64,000 nucleotides of DNA, taken from positions 124,001 to 188,000 of the forward strand of contig NW_020312259.1 of NCBI RefSeq assembly GCF_002999335.1, written 5' to 3'. How positions within the stretch are numbered: position 1 is the first letter of the stretch; each line of letters begins with the position of its first letter. Position numbers and translations under genes: made by a program. The DNA is from Cyclospora cayetanensis (taxonomy: Eukaryota; Apicomplexa; Conoidasida; Eucoccidiorida; Eimeriidae). The notes below the pieces were generated by a model, which was given only the letters and a program-made list of their open reading frames with translations, did not search any database and had not been told where the DNA came from. Below are positions 37,601 through 47,392 of this stretch, in pieces.

Positions 37601-40600
37601 GAACAGCAACAACAACCGCAGTGTCAACCGAAACAAACAGCAATAGGATACAGACACTTGTGGACTCCACCACGCAAGCTATATTTTCTCTTGCCATCAC
37701 TGGAATCTTTGAGCGACACAAGCTACCGTTTGCCTTTGCCGTAGCAGCAGAGGTCCTCAAGAGAGAACAATATCCTGAAGCCACAGAGGTCCCTTGCGTC
37801 CCTCTTAGCTCTGAACCATTCTACTGTCCTCCTAAAATAAACTGCTATGATGCCTTGTACATGCTTACCCTGGTTGGGGAATTGCGTTTTGAGACTACGA
37901 GGCAACGATGCCTGCTGCACTGCTCTAGTAACAAGGCTTTGGGTTCTGGCGCTGCTGGTGCGCGCCTGTGTCTATTCAGGCATGCACCGTGTTGTTTCAG
38001 GGGATTTCGTTGCACGCTCCAGAGTCTAGGGATGGTTCTGCTGATTGTTGCCTGCCTAACCCTCTCCCGGACGTCCTAACCCAGAGGCAGTGGGAGGAGC
38101 TACACCGTCTGACGCTCCGCCTTGCGTCTCTCGAAAAACTGCCAAATGATTTGTTAACAAACGGAGGTGCCTGGCGGCAGTGGCTCACTAGGACAGACGT
38201 GCACAAGAGAACGCCTCCCCTATGGAAAGAGACAGAGGCTCTTGCCAAGGTGTTCGAGACCATGCTAATACTGAGTGTCGTCAGAGAAGATGCTGTGAGT
38301 GCCATTCTTAACCCTAAACCCCGAACTCTGAATGAGAATTGCCGACTTAGAGAGAATACCCATGGCGCTGGGCGGGCCTAAGCGAAAGCTCTACACGGAA
38401 AGCCTTACTATACAGGGAGGAAGGCCTCCGGCAGTCCTCAGTGCTACTGCTTGTAAGCCTGCACTTTTGAGCCTTCCACGAGTCATTCGCAGCCGTGTAT
38501 TGCATCATGGTTTTCGCCCTTACAGGTTGCAGCCTTTGCCCAGGAGGTAGTGAAGGAGGTATTGGGGCCTGCCTACGTGGAGTTTACACCGCCCTCACTA
38601 GAAGAAGTGGTGTCTCGCTGCAACAGCAATAGACCCTTGTTGGTTCTCCTCTCTCCTGGGACCGATCCCACGTCGTCATTCTTCGCACTTGCCGAGCAAC
38701 AAGATCCCAAACCCCAATTCGACTGCATCTCGCTAGGAAGGGGGCAGGGCCCCAAAGCCTCCAGGGTCCTAGTAACGGCTTTGAGGTATATAAATATAAA
38801 TGCCGCATAGCCTAAGCACTTGCTAGCCCTTTTGACGAGAGTAAAACCGCCTGGCACTATTTCTGCCAAAAACATGACAGCAAGATGTATGAATACAACA
38901 ACAGCGGAATCGATGGGGTATCTAGATGTCGGCAGCTGCTGTTTAGTGTGAATTTACAGCATACTATCGAACTTTGCGCGCTTACAGCTGCTTCATTTCC
39001 CTTTGCCCGCAGAGAAGGCGGATGGGCGCTGCTGGAGAATTGCCACTTGGCGCGGAGCTGGATGTCGGAGCTACACAAAGTGATTGAGTGCCTGGACAGT
39101 TCATCCGTATCCGACTCGGAAAGACGAGGCAACTCCAACACCCTGAAGGAGATGGAGGTGCACCCGAATTTCAGGCTCTTTCTTACCTCTCTTCCCACAG
39201 ACATTTTGCCCGTGTCCGTCCTACAGGGGGCATATAAATACGCCTTGGAACAGCCAAGAGGAATCGGGTAGGCTTAGTGTCGAATATTGGCAATGCTACA
39301 ATACTGGAGAAGAAGGCATTCACGTAGCGGAGTCTGCCACATTTCACTGGTGTCTGAGACATTAATCAAACCTGGTTGTCCTCCAATGAGAAGCTGCTCT
39401 CCTGAGACCCTTGTATTTTTCATTCCGCTGGAAGCGAGCCTGTGGCATATTGCGCCAGCATTGCATATTTAAGGAAAGTGGCCGAAGCAAGCAATTTGTG
39501 CTTGCGGGGGCATATTGGCATTTGTCTACACATTCAGACAAGCACCTCAACATCGACGCATATGGTGCAACGTGCAGCGCCGCAGCTGCCAAACACGGCT
39601 CTACCCGATAGAAAAAAGGGTATCGACATGCTTCTAGTCTTTGTTTGTGCTTGCCCGTGCGGGATCGTTTAGGGCATGTTTACAGCAGGGCTCCTTACAG
39701 CATGTTGGTGCTCCCAGCACTGCTGCCGTGACTGACGAAGTGAAGCTCCGCGGCTGGAGGTCTTTAAAGCTAGCACTGCTTATTTTCCACGCCGTAGCAC
39801 AGGTACACTGCGAGTTACATGTGCCTTCACAGACGCAGACGGATATTGTATGCACACCTCATCTAAAGCAGAAATCCTGAATGCCAAGAAGCTGTCAGTA
39901 CACAATAGATGCATAGCTTCACTCTCGTGTATGACAGGCAAGCCTGTAAAGCGATGCGTTTTATCCTACATACAGACACGCTTAAATATCTGTTCATGAA
40001 AATATATGCACTTTGTTATGGGGCGGTATGAACCTGTGTTGATGCACCTACATACTATTTATATTTGAGGCAAAATTGTGTATACACGGGCAGTTGCTAT
40101 TCTTCTAGGCACACATGCAAGCACGAATCTGGCTACACAATCTTATCTACAGCTTTGACTGCTGTGCGAATCGGGCAAGTGTTTTAGGGTACTATACTCT
40201 GTATGGACTATTTGTAGTGTATGTATCTTGTATTGCGATATCACTTTCACAAGCGCATATATATATATGTACATATATATATATATATATATTCATATGC
40301 AATCTATAGATGCGTCGTGTATTCATATGCATGCGTGTATACATAAGCTCATGTGAAGCATGGCTGTGGACTTCGAAAGCAAGCGAGAGGCTGCAATACC
40401 TCGCGTTGTTTTTCTCAGGAGCGCAGCTCCTTTGGCTCCATCGGTTGGAACATTCCATATCGCTTTGGCTCCGCTGACCTTTGGGCCTCCCTGACCCTCT
40501 TGAAGTGTATCTTTAACTCAGTAGGAGGGTCCCCAGAGCTGGTCATGGGTCCCCTGCGCCGGCTGATGTGCGAAGTCACATACGGAGGCCGGGTAACAGA

Positions 40601-43313
40601 TGCATGGGATGAAAAATGTCTCAAATGTATGACTGAGGCCATCCTCCAAGAAAACATTCTCTACGACCAGCACGCGCTAGCAAACCGAGGTCTGCATGTG
40701 GGGTTGAAGGGTATCAAGATCCCCCACTGAAGTTTAGCTGCCTCTATATTCACGGCAGGGTCTAGGCTGAAGGCTGAGTGCGAGCTCTTAGCATTAAGCG
40801 GGATAACTTGTATGACGAGTCCTCCAGTTTGTAGCCTTGTAAATGATGTCCTTGCTGAAATCCTGGATGTACTTACGCTCAAAATTAAAGGCTGGTGGTT
40901 TGTGGTTGATGCACAGGTTTTGGGGTCGTGCCATTTGGAGAGGACGATGCAACAGTTGCGGCATTCGTTCACTCTAGGTTTGACCAATCCACTGAGATGT
41001 TTGGCCTTCCGGCCTCTGCCACAATTCGGCTGGAAAGAGCGCAAGGCGAGGAGCTCCTGCAGTGCCTACAGGGCATGCAGATCAAGTCAGCATCTCCCTG
41101 CATTTCTCAGCCATCATTAGCTCCTTCCTCTCTGTCCACAATGCTCTTTTGGTATAGCTTGGCCTCTGTCTCATGTCCGTTCTTCATGAGCTGGCCTTTC
41201 CCTCATAAGCCCCTTGCCTCTTCGTTTTTTAACTTTAGATGGCCACTTCAGCTTCTAGCTCTACCGGCCTCTCCCCCGCTCCGCTGTACCTGCTCTGTCC
41301 CTGCTTTTGATGCCACTGCACTGTCTATTTTTCCAATATATGCAAAAAACAAAGGTCTGCTTCTCTACAGGATAGGCACCGTGTGGGGCTGCGGGGAACA
41401 TATGGGACATCCCTCATCTGTTCTCCCTTCTTTCCCCGCCTCGCTACAGCCTGCGTGAGTTTTCTGTCTTTTGCATACATCGCAGTAGGGAGGCCCCTGG
41501 GGTGTTCGGAGCGGCAATCGAACAACTCGTGCTCCAACAGGCAGATATTCTACTCCAGCGCCTCTCTGGCTGCCTTTCTGGAGGCCTGGCTCCCCCAGTC
41601 CCGGACGTTTCAAGTGCGATCGCTGCAGCGAGGGACGAAGAACCAGCTCTCCCAGAAGGGAGTCACATGAAACAAGAGGACACCCTACAGGATTCATTGG
41701 GTAGGAGCTGCTCCCCCAGCCTTCAAGCCAGGGCTTCTGCCCTGTTCTTGCCGACTGTCCTTTTTCGCCCTGTGTTCGCTGGGTAGACGGCAGGCTTGAG
41801 ATACAGCATTGAGTGCTATGCAAAGCCCTCTGTTCAGGTGTTTTCTTCTCTCAAGAGGTGGCCCGTTTCTCCCAGCTACTGAGCCTTGTCTGCCGAACCT
41901 TGGAGCAGTTAAAACTTGCTATCAGGGGCTTTGTAGCTTTCTCCCCAGAGACAGACTCCATCTTTGAGGCCCTCAGGAAGAACCAGGCGAGCCTTAGGCC
42001 TTAGCTCTTGGATCTTTAATTTTTGCTTTTTTTGCAGGCCAGCTGTATGCGGCTCTGACTCATATTCTCTTGTTTCTTTCTTGCCTTAGCATACGAGACC
42101 CTCACGCCCCTAAAGGTTGGGGTATGCACATTTCGCGATTGGCTAAAGCGTATACGCTTCAGGTACCTTCCCCATGGGCAGCAGCCGCGTATCCCTCCCT
42201 CAGGCCCCTGGCAAGTTGGGCAGACGACTTGGAAAGGCGTGTGTCTGTTGTTTCGCGCTATTCTTCTGAGGGAACGAGCATCCACTGGAGCTCTGAGTCC
42301 GGTGGGGCACCGCCCTCTTACTGGTTGCCTGGATTCTATTATCCTCGTGGATTTATGGCTGCAGTAGTGCAGCGCGCTGCGAGGCAGCAACGTGTGGCTG
42401 TCGACATGCTGCATATTACATTTGCGTTTATGGCATCTAACGATCCCTCGTGAGTTTTGGGTTTCTCCGAACATAATGTGAAACCAGAAAGGCGTAGAGG
42501 AAGGCAGGCAGGGACAGGGGGAAGGTCGCATGCATAATAATGAGCGTAAACCTCTAAAGTAACATCTCAACAATGTGGTTTAGCTGGGTTTCCAGAGAGG
42601 CGCTGAGGAACTTTAGGAGGAGGAGCGTTTTTACTACGCAATAAAAATTTTGGGTAGCTTTCAATGGAGGGATGTTGCATGTGCCCTGAGATGTGCGTTA
42701 TTTTTCGCACAGCAATTATCATTTTGGCCGCGAATATAGTTTGACGTGGCTTGGGGATCATTGGTGATAGGGTTTCCGATTAACAGATGAGCAATTTGTG
42801 TGGCGCAGGCTCCTGAAGCCCGCCCCAATCGCAGAAGCATCTGGAGTGTGTGTACACGGATTGTTGCTAGAAGGAGGGGCCTGGGACTACGAGTTGGGCC
42901 TGCTTTCTGAGGAACTCGTGTCTCAGTTAATCCAGCCCTTTCCCGTAATACTGCTAAAGCCGGCAGTTTTGGAGTCAGACACAATAAAAGACCAACAGGA
43001 AGCTACTTACACTTGTCCAGTATACGCTACGGCTGCACGAAGCGGCGCTGGTAGGCTCTTCCGCCGATTTCTCCCTAGCCCCTTCCTTCTTTCCCCGCTT
43101 TACCACAAGTAACCGATGGCCATATACCAGTGCTGGTGCCACAGTGTCAGCATTCGTAAGCTTCTGGGTGGCCGAAAACATTGCGCTATTGTTCCTACTG
43201 CTGCGTTTGCTGTGCCAGGCGGCTGCGTGACTTCCGTGCCATTGCCGACCACAGAGCCCCCTGCCAAGTGGACATTGCGGGGTACTGCGCTACTGTGCGA
43301 AGCCAGGGAGTGA
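15534..43313 (+). CDS. axonemal dynein heavy chain, inner-arm-like, many exons
   Basis: Giant AAA+ motor that drives flagellar beating. In coccidia only the microgamete has a flagellum, so expression should be male-gamete specific (inference). The gene spans about 28 kb in dozens of short exons. Family segments occur in correct order: tail, linker, AAA1 to AAA4, coiled-coil stalk with microtubule-binding tip, AAA5, AAA6 and the C-terminal domain ending ALLCEARE before a TGA at 43311-43313. The segment [15 protein letters not shown] followed by [14 protein letters not shown] (16358-16473) is typical of the single-headed inner-arm group containing human DNAH1, 3, 6, 7 and 12. The preceding EEFCYMNRL suggests DNAH1/DNAH6 affinity, tentatively. 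The start is uncertain: an ATG at 15534 opens an Ala-rich frame that may be exon 1. Several splice sites, mainly before 21 kb and around 37-39 kb, were not resolved, but I saw no frameshift or missing module. Confidence 0.9.
16313..16545 (+). other. dynein N-terminal signature exon
   Basis: The frame encodes [12 protein letters not shown], then [30 protein letters not shown] and [19 protein letters not shown]. This pattern (Y-T-S-GV-F-LEQW, then F--Y--WK-W---R) is known from the tail region of inner-arm heavy chains and fixes both gene family and strand near the 5' end. Confidence 0.85.
21083..24110 (+). other. dynein linker region exons
   Basis: Successive exons match the linker (DHC_N2) region: [17 protein letters not shown] near 21600; [22 protein letters not shown] near 22400; [19 protein letters not shown] near 23025; [20 protein letters not shown] near 23360; and WTVDVEEAL near 23575. 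The linker is the mechanical lever of the motor. These exons lie immediately 5' of AAA1, as expected. Confidence 0.85.
24146..26310 (+). other. dynein AAA1 (main ATPase site)
   Basis: Visible elements: [11 protein letters not shown] and [12 protein letters not shown] before the site; Walker A GPAGSGKT at 24657-24680; [17 protein letters not shown]; Walker B and flanks [20 protein letters not shown] from 25393; and [20 protein letters not shown] near 26070. Walker A and Walker B lie on separate exons (24619-24780 and 25387-25544) split by a 606-nt intron holding the (GT)n tract. All key residues for ATP binding and hydrolysis are present. Confidence 0.9.
25300..25353 (+). repeat. (GT)n microsatellite in a dynein intron
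   Basis: About 54 nt of nearly perfect GT dinucleotides, followed by GCGT repeats to about 25380. It lies just before the acceptor at 25386 in the intron separating the AAA1 Walker A and Walker B exons. Confidence 0.97.
27082..28200 (+). other. dynein AAA2 with an acidic insert
   Basis: Walker A is GEAMSGKS (about 27238-27261). Conserved parts [21 protein letters not shown] and [20 protein letters not shown] (27631-27690) follow, then [14 protein letters not shown] near 28020 and [12 protein letters not shown] near 28070. Between Walker A and NPKAL lies a Glu/Asp/Ser-rich insert of about 45 residues (27345-27480) that I do not expect in this position. Confidence 0.85.
28840..30450 (+). other. 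dynein AAA3
   Basis: Walker A is GPSGSGKT at about 29547-29570, on an exon beginning after the acceptor CTCTAG. Walker B-like [18 protein letters not shown] lies at about 29924-29977. The module ends with [16 protein letters not shown] near 30330. Key nucleotide-binding residues are intact, consistent with the regulatory ATPase role of AAA3. Confidence 0.85.
31090..32930 (+). other. dynein AAA4
   Basis: Walker A reads GVGATGKQS at about 31458-31484, against the usual GVGGSGRQS of this site. [19 protein letters not shown] follows near 32205, then the [21 protein letters not shown] segment near 32590. The (CA)n tract lies downstream of Walker A, just after a candidate donor (TTGG|GTAAAT, about 31584). 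Confidence 0.8.
31611..31663 (+). repeat. (CA)n microsatellite in the dynein gene
   Basis: About 53 nt of perfect CA dinucleotides about 130 nt downstream of the AAA4 Walker A codons. A frame runs through it as His-Thr repeats, but a donor-like TTGG|GTAAAT just upstream makes an intronic position more likely. Confidence 0.97.
33124..35400 (+). other. dynein stalk and microtubule-binding tip
   Basis: Coiled-coil 1 is on exons near 33127-33305 ([20 protein letters not shown]) and 33490-33650 (ending [12 protein letters not shown]). The tip is marked by [21 protein letters not shown] near 34040-34100, [11 protein letters not shown] and [20 protein letters not shown] near 34345. Coiled-coil 2 begins with [20 protein letters not shown] near 34890 and continues to about 35350. 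The order and spacing match canonical dyneins. Confidence 0.85.
35590..36590 (+). other. dynein AAA5
   Basis: Recognised from [22 protein letters not shown] near 35650, [20 protein letters not shown] (about 36030-36085), the [16 protein letters not shown] segment near 36100, and [16 protein letters not shown] with [14 protein letters not shown] near 36390-36570. Confidence 0.85.
36845..39270 (+). other. dynein AAA5-AAA6 junction and AAA6
   Basis: [18 protein letters not shown] (about 36858) is followed by the helical [20 protein letters not shown] near 37285. AAA6 is marked by [20 protein letters not shown] (about 38637-38697) and [19 protein letters not shown] (about 39018) with [20 protein letters not shown] near 39162. 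A Thr/Gln-rich insert around 37545-37650 is not typical of the family. Confidence 0.8.
40255..40295. repeat. (AT)n tract in a dynein intron
   Basis: An almost pure TA/AT tract of about 40 nt in a roughly 1.1-kb stretch (39.3-40.4 kb) that separates the AAA6 exons from the C-terminal exons and contains no convincing dynein exon. Confidence 0.9.
40420..43313 (+). other. dynein C-terminal domain exons and stop
   Basis: Conserved pieces run to the end: [19 protein letters not shown] near 40447, [19 protein letters not shown] near 40573, [20 protein letters not shown] near 42330, [17 protein letters not shown] near 42845, [12 protein letters not shown] near 43012 and [20 protein letters not shown] near 43245, then CEARE and TGA. 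Ending at this point agrees with the C-terminus of axonemal heavy chains. Confidence 0.85.
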
Positions 43314-43812
43314 GGGACTCCTAGGGGGCCCTGAGGGGCTGTTTCTCGGCTTCCGCTTGTTCGTCTTTTCAATAGCTGTGTTACTGTATAATGCAACAGA
43401 CGTGCCTAGCCAGATATACAGCCCACGACTAAGGGAGGGACAGGCGTCCGTGTGCTCTGCAAAGGCTTTGCTTATGTAAGGCCACGAGTCAAGAAACTAA
43501 AGAACGAGGCCGTAATGCCAAAGGCCTCAAGAGTGCATACACTCAAATGTGGTGCAAGCAACTGTGCGCAGCACTCGCGCCCTTTAGTTGCTGCACAGCA
43601 GCGAGGGCAGCCATGCCTTCCTCCTTTGTTATCACTCCAACGAAAATTGGATCAGTGCTACTCCTGCTAGAACTGCTACTGCTTGTCCCGCTCCTGAATT
43701 ATTGGAGGCGCGGGGTCACTGATTACACAGCATATGTTGCGCATATTCCGCTGCCTCTGCTGTTTCTGCCGACCCAACAGTGCCACTCATGCTGTAGGCC
43801 TCTGACTCTACT

Positions 43813-44510
43813 TCAGCAATCCGCAGCATAGGTATATTTTGTTCTGCCTCCTTCGGTGCGCGCCTTTACTAGAATTCGCGCGTATTCCATCGGATGCATT
43901 GACGACAGGTCCTTCCGGATTCTTCTGAAAGCCATGATCTGCACTAAGGACCGAGAGTAGCCCTACACTCTGCAGCAGCACCAGACACCTACAAGCGAAC
44001 ATCATTCGAATTTGCTCGTGCGTCCTCGCAGGTGTACTATTTGGCATTAGCTGTCTATAATACCCCAGTATGCGCATAGACACAGACAAATGGGCATGCC
44101 ACAGTCCACTTTCCTGTCATTGTGCATGCGTTAGCTCTACATGGCTAAAGGGTTCCATATCCGATCTGTAGCGGGCATACCTGAGGAGGGCCTATGAAGG
44201 GGTTCTTGGTGGCCTCGTTAACCAGAGAAGCGTATCCTAAGTAGCCAGCAACGTCTGCCGCTCGCTGCTGCTGGTGTTGATGGTGATTCTGTGGTTGATA
44301 AAACTGTTCGCCGTTCCATTCAGTGCCGTACGTTGGGCAAGTGTAGGCGCGAGGAAAGGACCGCAGATTCTCGGTGTTCTGACGCGAATGAGGCCCTCCT
44401 AAGAGGGCACACAAGCACACTTACACAGCCGGGGGCTGAATAACGTGGCCAAAAGAGGAAGGTAGGTTTGTCAAGCAGTAGAACTGGATGCTGGTACGGA
44501 GGCAGATTTG
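43813..44510 (-). CDS. hypothetical spliced gene, partial model
   Basis: Not recognised. Several minus-strand segments look coding and carry splice signals. A segment near 44507-44428 contains NLPPYQHPVLLLDKPTFLFW. An exon at about 44398-44181 (GPHSRQN, TCPTYGTEWNGEQFYQP and GYASLVNEATKNPFIGPPQ) ends at donor CAG|GTATGC. An exon starting at 44050 reads LMPNSTPARTHEQIRMMF. A terminal exon 43938-43813 (AFRRIRKDLSSMHPMEYARI to a TGA) is 126 nt, a whole number of codons. The first junction does not close cleanly in phase. The intron before the last exon would be only about 43 nt, so the model is incomplete. The start is not identified and may lie in 44.5-45.2 kb. No signal peptide or membrane segment is seen. 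The gene converges with the dynein 3' end. Confidence 0.4.
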
Positions 44511-47392
44511 CAGGCAGCAAGTCTCAGAAACTGCAAAGACCGCGCCAAGAATAGGCAGGCAGACAGGAGATCATCCGGTCGCCAAGCTGCTAGAGAGGTT
44601 GAGGAATGCAAATTTGAGTGGTCAAGCGCTTATAAGAACAGAAGTGCGGCACAGAAGCGGAGGGGTGGTGGAAAGCACGGGGGCACTGACACGGAAAGGC
44701 ATGGAAGATCAAAGACACACAAATCGGCACACGCAGTACAAAGTCTATTAAATGGAAACGCAATGAGTAGAGGGGCTCGAAGTACGCCTTCAACTGGGAG
44801 CCACGATGTTCCGTGCAAAAAGTTGAAGATAGATGAGCACGCTCTGTTCCTGGAAGACCTTTTGAAGTCTGTTCCTCATCCCTTGACTCTCACATCTAAA
44901 TTGAACTGTGTTGTCCCTACCCTGGTAGAAAGGCAAATGGAAAGCAGGAACTCGGTCGTCGATCATTGTGTCTGAGGGTCGCTGTCTCTTGGTGGTTCTC
45001 TCGAGGCAGTCAGAAGAAGTATCCAGCCTTTCCTTCCTTCTGCCAAAAACATGCTGAAGTGAAAACAACTCTCGTTGTGAAAGCTTCAACAAAAAGCTAT
45101 GATAGAGATGAGTGAGGATCGAACACCTTTCAAGAATTTCCCGCAACAGACCATCGCCGCCGCTGCCCTGCACTAGCGATCGATTCCTGGTGAAAAGAGG
45201 AGCGTCACACTCAGAGAAGCAAATAAAGGCTTAGATGGTGTAGAAGCTGCTGCAATCTAGCTCAACAAAAGATTATGATCTTGTATTTTCCGTCTCAAAT
45301 ACATTTACTTTGGGAAGCAGACCTAGCCATTGGACACGCAGACAGCGGGAAGCATATTCATACATCCTAGTCCTTCAAAGAGAGTAAAACACTGATAAAA
45401 AATGCCTTTTATTGCTCATACTGAATGAGATATGCAGCCAAGATAAGACGAGACGATTATCCTCCGTCAGCCAGTGTCTGTTCTGAGAAGGTGAATAAGC
45501 CCCTTGTCTGGAATTAGGAAGGACTTAAAAGAGGCGAAAATTCACGAACGCCTAGATAGACTAGCTAACAAAAAAAGGTAGTGTACAGCCAAAACTAGTA
45601 CTCTATGCGTTCATGGCGGCAAGGCTTGTTTTTCGAATTTCCCTATGTTAGTTCAAGGGACTGCGATACACTGTCTCGGACAGATGCTGGTTAAGAAAGG
45701 CTAGCTAAGACGAGAGAGACAGCTACACTTGTGAGAACACTGCACTGCTTTTAATGGTGAGAAGGCCTATTAGAGAGAGGAAGATACAATAACAGTGTGG
45801 TGTGCTTATGTTGTTTACCTGAGAGTCCAGTAGCATATTTTTCCTGCAACAAGGAACCGCAAAAGCAGCACTGGTGGAACCAACAGTCCTGCTCCACATA
45901 TACACCTAATAGCGTGGCGAATGGGCCTCACCATGTAAAGGGGAGGTGCTGGCTCGGGGAGGAAGTATGAAGCATCTGGCTCGAATTTAGACTGCTATTT
46001 GATGGTCGGACACCTCCGACCTGAATCTTGGGCAGAGCACAGTCAGACCGTGAGGAAGGACAAAAGGAAGACTGCCTCTGCCTTGTTATACGACTTCATC
46101 TAATAAGAAATAGCGTTGTACTGTAAAAACCGCGCACAGGTAGGATCCACGAATCCGACAGTTGTGGTCCGGACCTCTTTGAATCATAGCAGGTCTATTA
46201 AGAGGCAGCAACAGTAGCCACAAATTCCCCTCCTCGAAGCGAGGCACACCAACCGGAAGTCCTTGAACCCGTTTATCTCTTTTCCCACTAAAGAGTATTA
46301 AGCTAAAAATGGGGAACTTCATTAAAAATGTCGTCTACCCATGAACCCCACCTGACCAAAGAAGACGACACAAGCCAAAGGATACAGGGCGGAGCAGCCA
46401 CCCACGTGCACCAATGTACGCCTAGAGGCAAGCCGCCGAAGCTAAAGCCTCCAATCTGCAACAGGGGCCGACGGTCCCACAAGATCCTCCAGGAAATTAC
46501 GCGTGTGCGTCCAACAATAGCTAGCTGTGCAATAACATGCAGCGGCTGGCGCACAGGGCCACAGAAGTGGCTCTGCATGCGGGGCAGGCCCGTAGCCAGC
46601 CACAACCGCAGTTGTTGCAGATTAGTGATGAGCGGCATAGGGGTCTGAATCGAGGGCATCTGAATTGAAGGCGTTGAAGAAAACAGCGAGATCCAAGGGG
46701 CAAAGGTAGACTGGGGATCTCCCGGGTCATGGATACATTCTTATACGGAGAGCTAAGAGAATTTGTGGAATCAGTAAAGCCTCCGAACGGCGCCAAGCTG
46801 GCATCGCTGTGGTTTATCGTTACTTCGGAGCTGCTGCGCTGCCCTGAAGGGGCTGTTCTCTCCTAGCAGGAAACGTAGCAACTAAACAACTGCAGGGACC
46901 TAAAGAAGAAAGCATTGGTTGTATTGAATCTTAACTGACAGATGGAGGAGACACTGCCTCCCCAGGCACCCATCCCAATCACAGGATGCGCGCAGGGCAG
47001 CTAAGCGTGATGGGCAACGAGCAGAAGAAACAGGAAGCAATCGAAGGCACAGGATATACTCCGTATTACGACCTCTACATTCCGCGACATGCAGTTCGCT
47101 TGCAGCAGCGCAGATGCTATTGCAGCGGCAGTAGCGGCACCTCGCTTCTGCTGCTTTGCTGTTGAGCCGACCGACGTAAACCTCCCCATTTATACGCAGA
47201 CACGCCAGCTCACATATGCGTAACTGTCCCAGCAAGGCAACAGGAGCAATGCAGCCACAGCACCTCGCTGCTGCCGCCAAAGCAGCCACCACGCGAAATA
47301 AAGATAGGGAAACGAAGCACAGAGAGCGGCCGCCCGCGGAGTGCTTGTACTTACAGCCCGCAGTGCCTCTCTGCTCTCTGCGAGCAGTGTGT
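44511..47392. other. no gene assigned
   Basis: Two overlapping open frames on opposite strands occupy 44764-45173: a plus-strand frame starting at an ATG at 44764, and a minus-strand frame of 127 codons. At most one can be real, and neither shows a family. From 45.2 to 46.1 kb the sequence has few long frames. A minus-strand frame at 46303-46659 has no recognisable domain. The last few hundred bases should be NOT1 3' UTR. Confidence 0.4.

Noticed and set aside
44764..45173. Opposing open frames, plus from 44764 and minus from 45173
   Set aside because: They overlap antisense, neither shows a family or splice partner, and I cannot choose between them.
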